Of a DNA stretch of 64,000 bases, positions 57,523 to 64,000 are shown one piece after another; position 1 is the first letter of the stretch; every line of letters begins with the position of its first letter. Source of the DNA: Diplolepis rosae (Eukaryota; Arthropoda; Insecta; Hymenoptera; Diplolepididae); the NCBI GenBank assembly GCA_030998225.1, contig JAPYXD010000704.1:6262001-6326000 (forward strand), given 5' to 3'. The notes below the pieces were generated by a model that was not told the DNA's origin, made no database searches, and saw only the letters and a program-made list of their open reading frames with translations. The translations under genes and the position numbers were made by a program.

Positions 57523-59444
57523 CCCGTGCAGAAATTTCATTTAAGATATAGTAGGGCCCTGACTACTTTTCCCTACTTCTAGTCGGGATCTAGTAGGGAA
57601 AAGTAGTCAGGCCCCCATCTACTTCTGTAATGCTGTTTTAGGCAGGCCCTATTTTAGACATCTAGTCGGGCCCTGATTAGAATACATATCTATTGCCTAA
57701 CCGTACAATGGGGCCCCAGCTATACACGGAGAAAAATAGTTGAAGTAATTTTACTCAACTCTGTCCATTAAACTTGGGACATAAGGACATTTGAACATCT
57801 ATTAAATCCTAGTCGGGTAAAATCAATTTGATATATACCTAATTCACCCAAAGTGAATAACAATAAGCGTTACATAGGGAATAGTAAGGAGTTGAGTAAA
57901 ACGTTATCGACGACAGGGCACCAACATGCGTCAGTGGGTTAACATGAAATGTATAAGTATATCACCGACGCTTGAGGTGCTTCAAACCGTAGTTGGGTAA
58001 AATGAGCATCGGGCGTATTATTTCAACTGGCAATGGTATGGTTCTCTCAAATAAAAAAAATTCTTACCTCGAGCCTGACAATAGTCATCCGGTATATACA
58101 TAAACAACTTACAAATACATTCACACCATTACGGACGTAGCCAATCATATTTCAAATTACAAATACACTTAAACATATAACCTTACATATATAAACCTAA
58201 TAACAACACTTATAATATAGTACGATACGCTTTCGTCGAATCACGCACACGCTCGCTTACAATGCTGAGATATAAAATTTGGAACTTTCTTATATAGTGA
58301 CTGCATGAGTTATTCAGAGCTTGTGAGAGTAAGTGCCGTCAATAAAATTTGTTAGCCTTACTCAAGTAAAAATAAATCAACTTTATTCATAAATGATTAA
58401 TAACATATGTTTAAAAATTAATATAATTACACAATTATTATAACTATGATTATTGATATATATAATATAATTATTAAATTACATTTAGTATACATTTTTA
58501 TTATAACAACGTATGAAGTTTAGTGAAACTAAATTTTCAAATGTACGTTAAAAAATTGCATTATTATTAAGAAGTATCTTGTATAAAAACATTTAAAAGA
58601 AGGTTCTTTTATTTTCTGTGTTTTATATTTTCAAAATATGGATTTTACATTTGCGAATTCCAAATTATTATTCTGCCTGAGTAATTTATGTGATATTTCA
58701 TATTTTATGTAATACACTTATCGATTTTGTTTTGTTTAAATTTTCATAAGATCAATTTAATTTTAAGAATTTAAGTTTTTGAAATAAAAAATTTTTCATG
58801 TGTGCCCAAGGCGCAGATTACTTTCATTCGTTCCTGCGTGAATAGATGTAGTTGTTGGAATAAATCTTGCGATTCACGGTTTACTCAACTCTCGATTGAA
58901 GCGTAGAGTAGAATGAACGGAAAGCTCTACTATTTTTGTGATTTAATAAAAGATTGGTTTTTTATAGTTATACTACGAGTAATAATATATATATTTAAAC
59001 ATTTTTAATGCACGCTTTCATACTTCACCCTACACTTCTGAATTTTACTCAACTTTGATTCATTTTCGAACATTTAATATATCACAAATAAAAATACAGT
59101 GATACTAAATAACTTCTAACTTGTCCTTATGTCCCAAATTTGATCGGAAGTTGAGTAAAATTACTTTAACTATTTTTCTCCGTGTATGTAAAGGCCTTTT
59201 GCATGAGCATGCGCAGCAAAGAATATCTAAACTTTTTATTAAAATAAGGAACTACCTAGGGCCTGACTAAAATCCAAAAATAGGGCCCGACTAGAAGGAA
59301 CTAGTTTTTCTAGAAACCAAACAGGGTGAACCTTATCAACGCCTCGCCGGGGCCCGCCTAGAACTTCCTATTCTACTTTTTCTAGCGAGGGCCTAACCGT
59401 AGCCCTACCTTAAATGAGGACAAATCGGGCGATTTCTGCACGGG
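57523..59444. mobile_element. Level-2 transposon (CCCGTGCAG ends) inside the 4.1-kb element
   Basis: CCCGTGCAGAAAT at 57523 and ATTTCTGCACGGG ending 59444 are perfect inverses, followed inward by TTTAAGATATAGTAGGGCCC-type palindromes. The related core at 4.56 kb lacks this segment and gives the empty site. Without its own nested insertion it is about 0.46 kb. Confidence 0.82.
57723..59186. mobile_element. Level-3 transposon (TACACGGAGAAAAATAGTT ends)
   Basis: TACACGGAGAAAAATAGTTG followed by AAGTAATTTTACTCAACT mirrors the right end (..AGTTGAGTAAAATTACTTTA). Inside, GGACATAAGGACA and TGTCCTTATGTCCC are also mirrored. It splits the level-2 element. No convincing open frame, so non-autonomous. 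An ACACGGAGAGAAATAACT terminus-like sequence also occurs alone at 2812. Confidence 0.82.
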
Positions 59445-60059
59445 CTGCTCTTAATTGATTTACTTATGTTTCTGCAGTTCACTTAACTTCAAAAATGACA
59501 CTTGGGGCCTTTACAAACTACGGAAAGTAAGTTAAAAAGTAGTCAAACCTACTGAGATTTTTTTTCGGTATACATGTAACGAAAAAATACTGTCAATTTA
59601 CTCAGAAAAAATTTCCTATCTTGAAAACAGATTTTTTACTGTGAAAACAGTAAACTTAACCTTACAAGCGAATATCCCTCCGTTGCCGTTAAAAACAGTA
59701 AATACTAGAGTCGTAACTCGCATTTCCCCTGTACTTTTTCTATCAGTTCTGGAAAATCCTTTTTATTTATTATTTTCTCAGTGAGATACCTGAACAAAAT
59801 TGGTCACGTGACTCTGCTGATTTTAGCCCTTAAATTCAATGCGGAGGTCCAATAGGGCCCTAATGGTGTCTTTTGGTAGGTGGGGAAGTGTAAGGGCTGA
59901 CCTCACTAAACCCCTACTAGAAAGTCTAGTAGGGCCCACGTCGACAAAAGCGTTACGTTACCGACGGGGCCCTGACTAGTTTTCCACGCTAGATACCGAT
60001 TAGAGATAGGGCAAACTCGTCGGGGCTCCACTAGACCCCTATCAAAATTTATACACGGG

Positions 60060-61433
60060 TTACTGGAAATTTGTAATTTCCATCAAATTTTAACAAACAA
60101 TAGCCCATTTTGTTTTTATTGGTACTTAGTTATTAGTTTTTCATTTGCTTGTATTGTATTCCATATTTTTTATTAATTTTTTTTAATTTCCCCGTATTTA
60201 TATATAATAAGGTTTTTCACCATTTTCTTCTATTTTGCGAACCACACTAGAAGTTTCATTTCTACCTTGTGATGGAAATTTTGAACTTTTGTTAACTAAA
60301 ATATACGAGATATGGAAAAAACATTAGAGAGAACAATTGTCTACTCAAATAAGTTCTAAAAATTTGCATTCAGGCATTTTACAAAAATTATATATAAGAT
60401 GATTGAATTAATTTTATTTCATTTAAACAAATCATTTCTTTAAATCAAAACAAGTCGTTCAAACAAATCATTTTCTTTGATTCAATCAAATATTTTTCCT
60501 GAGTGAATACAGCAAACTGTGCTGTAATATTGCGAAACTAAAAAAACACATGGGCAAAGTAACTTACGCGCCTGTGATTTGTTGATAGATTAAAGACCTG
60601 AAGACCTCGCAAACTAAAAAAAAGAAAATGAAAAGAAAAGCGTATAGAATACAACTTCACAACGTTCAAGGTTTAGACAGCTTATAAAGCAGGTTAAAAA
60701 TCAGTTGAATTTATCGATCGTTATGGAGGACGAAAATATTAACGATTCGATCATACTCAAATTAAACGGAGAGGCTTTTGAATAACTTTCATTACATTAT
60801 GCATTTTTTGTCGTGTGTTAAGATACTCAAAGTTTTTCTTAAAAAAGAAGGAAAGTTAAAAATAAATTTAATTCCGGTAATAGAAACATGATATAAATGG
60901 TCAAATAAAATGTGTTTAGCGAGACACAAGTTCTTAATTTCTGGAAAAGTTTTCTTTTCTCTCCTTTTCATGTCCGATTTGCAGAAGCACTATAGAATAG
61001 AGGCAAGTTAAATAGTTTCAGAAACTGCTTTGCTAATATATTTTCAGTATATTTTGTATACTTATTACATATATATTCTGTATTCATATTACGTAGTTGA
61101 TGGTGATGTAATGAGAGTTACGTAATTACGTGCTGATCTGAAGGATGTGTTATGTACTTTAAGCGATAACAGAACTTTACGTAAAAGCATACAAAGCAAT
61201 AATTGAGACACCGGCTTACACAATCGACGTAGCACATGGCCTAGTAGGCAAAAGAGGGGATACCGCATTGAGCGAACGTTTTCTTTCATTTAAATAAAAA
61301 ATTTTGAAAAATGATAAAAAAAACATGTCAGTGCATGTTAAATGAACGTTCCGCATACTTTTTCTTCCATAAATTTATGTGTCAGAACTCTAGTTTTTTT
61401 TGTAATTAAAGAAAACCGTATTTTTTGGAAGTA
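60060..61433. other. AT-rich DNA; partial MITE end at about 60.40-60.51 kb
   Basis: Apart from a CCTGAGTG-ended fragment of the CACTCAG MITE family, I see nothing to annotate. Confidence 0.4.
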
Positions 61434-61717
61434 CCCCTAGCGGACCCGGTTGAGAGAACGGTCATAGAATACTCTGGCCGTTCTCTGACTGTTCTTTGAC
61501 CGTTCTCTGACCTCGCATTATTATGGCTAAGAACGATAAAAAAAACATTTAAAACATTGCAATTATAATTCTGCGATCAAATTTGAATAAGCAGGTGTAG
61601 GAATAAATACAATTATTTTCTTATTCAGAGATAAAAACGGTACGGTTACTGTTTTAAACGTTTTTTTATCGCTCTTAGCCATAATAATGCCACAATAATC
61701 AATCGGGTCCGCTAGGG
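61434..61717. mobile_element. MITE with CCCTAGCGGACCCG ends
   Basis: CCCCTAGCGGACCCGGTTGA at the left and TCAATCGGGTCCGCTAGGG at the right. TTATGGCTAAGA and TCTTAGCCATAATAAT are mirrored inside. Three tandem copies of a CCGTTCTCTGAC-like 15-16-mer lie at about 61480-61512. Confidence 0.75.
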
Positions 61718-62177
61718 ACGAAATCAATCGATTTTTTACAATCAACTCTTTGTTTTTCGTACAAATTTATCCGGAATAGTCTGAAATGTTGTCAACAGAC
61801 ACAAAAAACCATAGAGCTTCAGATGGTTATGTTGAACATAACAAAATTCGCAATTTGTTAATAATTTTTATTATAACAGTTGCGGCTGGCAGAATTCTCA
61901 TGCTTCAGCTTCAACTTTCTGGTCGAATGCTTAATCATCTGAGCTACGGAACTCTATTATACCACAGTGGGTCCACTCATATAGGAGAAAAGGGGAACGA
62001 ATTGTAGTGTTTGCTATCAACAATTGGTGGCGCTACTGTCGCTATCGATGTTATTTTTAACCTGTTTTAACCATAGCAACCATAGTTTGATATTCTTTTG
62101 GTAAAATCAGATGGTATAAATCATTGATTCATGTTTAAAAAATGTCCGCTCTTTAGAATATACCTAGTAACGAGGTG

Positions 62178-62339
62178 AGCATTAAATGGCATTGAAATGT
62201 CAAAATCTAGAAATACATGGAATCGAGAAAGGAACTTTTGAATGCATTTTAATTCCTAGGCATTAAAAGGCATTCAAAATTTTCATTCCCGATTCTGTTT
62301 TTTTTTTCAGATTTTAACATTTCAATGTCATTCAATGCC
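62178..62339. mobile_element. Small foldback MITE
   Basis: GCATTAAATGGCATTGAAAT and the mirrored ATTTCAATGTCATTCAATGC, with AAAATCT/AGATTTT inside. Confidence 0.65.
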
Positions 62340-62350
62340 CACATTCTTAA

Positions 62351-62380
62351 TATAATAATAATAATAATAATAATAATATT
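62351..62380. repeat. (AAT)n microsatellite at the 3' end of the retrotransposon
   Basis: About nine AAT units directly abutting the poly(T) tract, which is the poly(A) tail of the minus-strand element. Confidence 0.9.
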
Positions 62381-63342
62381 TTTTTTTTTTTTTGTGTTCG
62401 GGGAGAAAGAGAATGCATTTACGCACGCTGTGTGGGACTTGGCCGGAGCAATACCCACTAAACTAAAAACTCCCCTCTTCGTCTTGACAGATCTCCCCCC
62501 GGAATCCGCTTTCGCATTACTTCAGGGGGTGTCGTTTTCTTCGCACAGAGTGGCGTCGTCTACGTTGTTTCTACTTCTCTTGGTATTTGACTTCGTACTA
62601 TCTGGTCTTCGTCTCCTTTTTTAATCCGGAGGATTATTTGGACAAACAGTGCTACTTCGTCCCAGCGATCTTCGTTGAGAAGCATCTCATTAATGATGTT
62701 CTCAGGTGTGTTTTCTCGGGCTCTCTCACTTTCGATTCTGCGTCTGGTCTCTTGCCATCTTTCGCAGACGAAAAACACATGATGTGCATCATCGCGGGGC
62801 CCTTCGCAGTAGATGCATTTAGGGCTTTCGATCTTGCCCATCCTGTGGAGGTACGGACGAAAATATCCATGCCCAGTCAGGAACTGTGTCAAAAAGAAGT
62901 CGACTGCTCCATGTTTTCGTTCGACCCATGGCTGAAGCTGTTTAATCAGCCTGGCGGTCCACCTACCTCTAGTGTCTTCTTCCCATCTTTTCTGCCAAAG
63001 CTCCATAGAGCGTGTTCTGGCTTGCCGTTTCGCCTCTATCTTCTCAATGTCAGGTTGTCTCTCGAAAATCACTTTCCTCTCTATTGCCAGGAGATCGATC
63101 GGTATAATACCTGCGATGACCAACACGGCTGGTGCTGATACCGTTCTGTAGGAGCAGGCTACTCTCAGAGCACCTCGGTATTGTACTCCGGCCATTCGCT
63201 CCCTGTACTTTTTAAACTTTAGTGCATCCGCCCAAATTTCGGCGCCGTATAGCAGAATATTTTGGGTGACTGACATTAGCAGACGGCGCTTTCCTGGCTT
63301 GGGACCTCCAACATTTGCCATTAGCCTACTAAGATTCGCCAT
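62379..63342 (-). mobile_element. 5'-truncated R1-like non-LTR retrotransposon
   Basis: A minus-strand fragment with the C-terminal part of ORF2, about 165 bp of 3' UTR and a 15-nt A tail (62379-62393 as T on the plus strand). It is truncated at its 5' end exactly at an (AAT)n tract and ends in another (AAT)n tract. It is higher in GC than the surroundings, suggesting a recent insertion. Confidence 0.85.
62560..63342 (-). pseudogene. C-terminal fragment of an R1-clade ORF2 (reverse transcriptase tail)
   Basis: 260 open codons from 63342 to the stop at 62560. Visible signatures: NVGGPKPGKRRLLMSV, ILLYGAEIWADAL, ACSYRTVSAPAVLVIAGIIP and LTQFLTGHGYFRPYLHRMGK, then a Cys/His knuckle (CIYC...HHVFFC-like: C-x2-C, H, C). 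This order is the region after the RT palm in R1/I-type elements, where ORF2 is normally around 1000 residues. The endonuclease and catalytic RT are missing, so it is a dead-on-arrival copy although its frame is still intact. The first ATG is only the first in-frame Met after truncation, not a true start. Confidence 0.88.
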
Positions 63343-63343
63343 G

Positions 63344-63399
<56 letters not shown>
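63344..63399. repeat. (AAT)n microsatellite at the 5' end of the retrotransposon
   Basis: About 18 AAT units between the truncated retrotransposon and the 339-bp tandem repeat. Confidence 0.95.
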
Positions 63400-63401
<2 letters not shown>

Positions 63402-64000
63402 TTTCAAATTAATTAGTTGAGTTTGAAATTTTTGTCACTGCCTACATTATCGGAGGATCACTAGTCGCGTATCAGATAGGATACGTTGTCGACAGGTGTC
63501 CTCGTAGACAATTTCAAACTCTTATATCGCAAATAATGCAAATAAATTCAATATTTAAAGAATTTGAAAATCTTTCTGTGGAAAAAATGACGCTTTCGAC
63601 TGCGCTGGGATTCGAGCCCAGGTCTTTCGATTGCCGGTCGACTGCTCTAACCACTGAGCTACACAGGCGTCCGACATCTCTTTCTCCACAGGAAGATCTC
63701 CTTATATCGCCTAGTGGCTCAGCCTTGCGGCTGTAAATGATTTCAAATTAATTAGTTGAGTTTGAAATTTTTGTCACTGCCTACATTATCGGAGGATCAC
63801 TAGTCGCGTATCAGATAGGATACGTTGTCGACAGGTGTCCTCGTAGACAATTTCAAACTCTTATATCGCAAATAATGCAAATAAATTCAATATTTAAAGA
63901 ATTTGAAAATCTTTCTGTGGAAAAAATGACGCTTTCAACTGCGCTGGGATTCGAGTCCAGGTCTTTCGATTGCCGGTCGACTGCTCTAACCACTGAGCTA
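63400..64000 (-). repeat. Tandem 339-bp SINE-like units, running off the window
   Basis: Unit 1 is 63400-63738; unit 2 starts at 63739 and is cut by the window end after 262 bp. They are nearly identical (for example GCTTTCGACTG versus GCTTTCAACTG). Each unit has a module bounded by GAGTTTGAAATT/AATTTCAAACTC and a minus-strand tRNA-like module. Confidence 0.9.
63597..63669 (-). other. tRNA-like head of the SINE-like unit
   Basis: Minus strand: D arm GTAGCTCAGTGGTTAGAGC (perfect A box), an anticodon-like arm TCGA-CCGGCAA-TCGA, and T arm CTGGG-CTCGAAT-CCCAG (B box GGCTCGAATCCC). The loop has C where U33 is invariant (GGC in anticodon place) and the acceptor stem is unclear, so it is a tRNA-derived pol III promoter, probably a SINE, rather than a working tRNA. 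A second copy starts at 63936. Confidence 0.65.

Larger units (their letters stand above)
55955..60059. mobile_element. 4.1-kb transposon with GGGCCC subterminal palindromes, carrying nested insertions
   Basis: Termini CCCGTGTAGAAATTGCCCTA (55955) and ..ATACACGGG (60059), with GCCCTATCT mirrored just inside. A TT dinucleotide flanks both sides. Subterminal zones (55955-56200 and 59820-60059) are full of TAGTAGGGCCC(T/C)GACTAG-type palindromes. The core (56.8-57.52 kb plus 59.45-59.72 kb) matches the core of the 3905-6279 element. It contains two further nested transposons and a hAT-type MITE. No transposase gene. Confidence 0.75.

Noticed and set aside
61860..61965. tRNA-like words (TAGCTCAGATGATTAAGC on the minus strand) near 61.95 kb
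   Set aside because: No matching B box at the right distance; probably an eroded tRNA-derived repeat, too weak to annotate.
62325..63138. Plus-strand frames over the retrotransposon fragment
   Set aside because: Antisense to the R1-like ORF2 tail.
63597..63669. A functional tRNA gene
   Set aside because: A and B boxes and the T arm are good, but U33 is replaced, the acceptor stem is unclear and the unit is tandemly repeated, which fits a tRNA-derived repeat better.
1..64000. CRISPR arrays, prophage, bacterial operons
   Set aside because: None of the spaced direct repeats has a CRISPR layout; the gene structure is eukaryotic throughout.

Overview
The window is an AT-rich, intron-rich piece of a eukaryotic nuclear genome, almost certainly an insect. 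The basis is a complete arthropod-type norpA (visual phospholipase C-beta) gene ending in the PDZ ligand -EFCA, short spliceosomal introns, a mariner transposon, an R1-like non-LTR retrotransposon fragment, tRNA-derived repeats and many MITEs. A hymenopteran would fit the base composition and repeat style, but that is a guess. There is no sign of operons, phage or CRISPR.

Layout. 1-9.6 kb is a pile of mobile DNA: a TTAA-flanked MITE, a nested foldback element, a mariner split by a second transposon that carries GTAC-rich subterminal repeats and an 81-bp minisatellite, a THAP-exon element with a palindromic MITE inside it, and a 0.73-kb TIR element. 10.8-13.6 kb holds two small plus-strand genes for secreted low-complexity proteins, one Trp/Gln-rich and one His/Asn-rich with a signal peptide. 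14.5-25.9 kb holds norpA on the minus strand, reconstructed here as 18 coding exons (1101 codons plus stop) in continuous phase, with MITEs in several introns. One intron holds a 1.37-kb inverted repeat.

26-64 kb has no convincing complete host gene. It is upstream or intergenic AT-rich DNA filled with repeats: a dispersed family here called C (TIR ACATTCTCATCA, some copies with GCGCGAAGCGCG hairpins), two head-to-head 0.76-kb TTAA MITEs forming a large inverted repeat (33.9-36.2 kb), and an element with a CACTCTAAAAA TIR around 47 kb. At 55.95-60.06 kb lies a 4.1-kb three-level nested transposon whose core matches the element inside the mariner at 4-6 kb. Further on are a C-terminal fragment of an R1-like reverse transcriptase between (AAT)n tracts, and a 339-bp tandem array with a tRNA-like module running off the window end.

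Function. norpA is the only gene with a clear biochemical role, in Gq-coupled phototransduction. The two secreted-protein genes are probably cuticle, silk or adhesive-type products. The most informative material is the transposon stratigraphy: mutual nesting lets insertion boundaries, target-site duplications and relative ages be read directly from the sequence.
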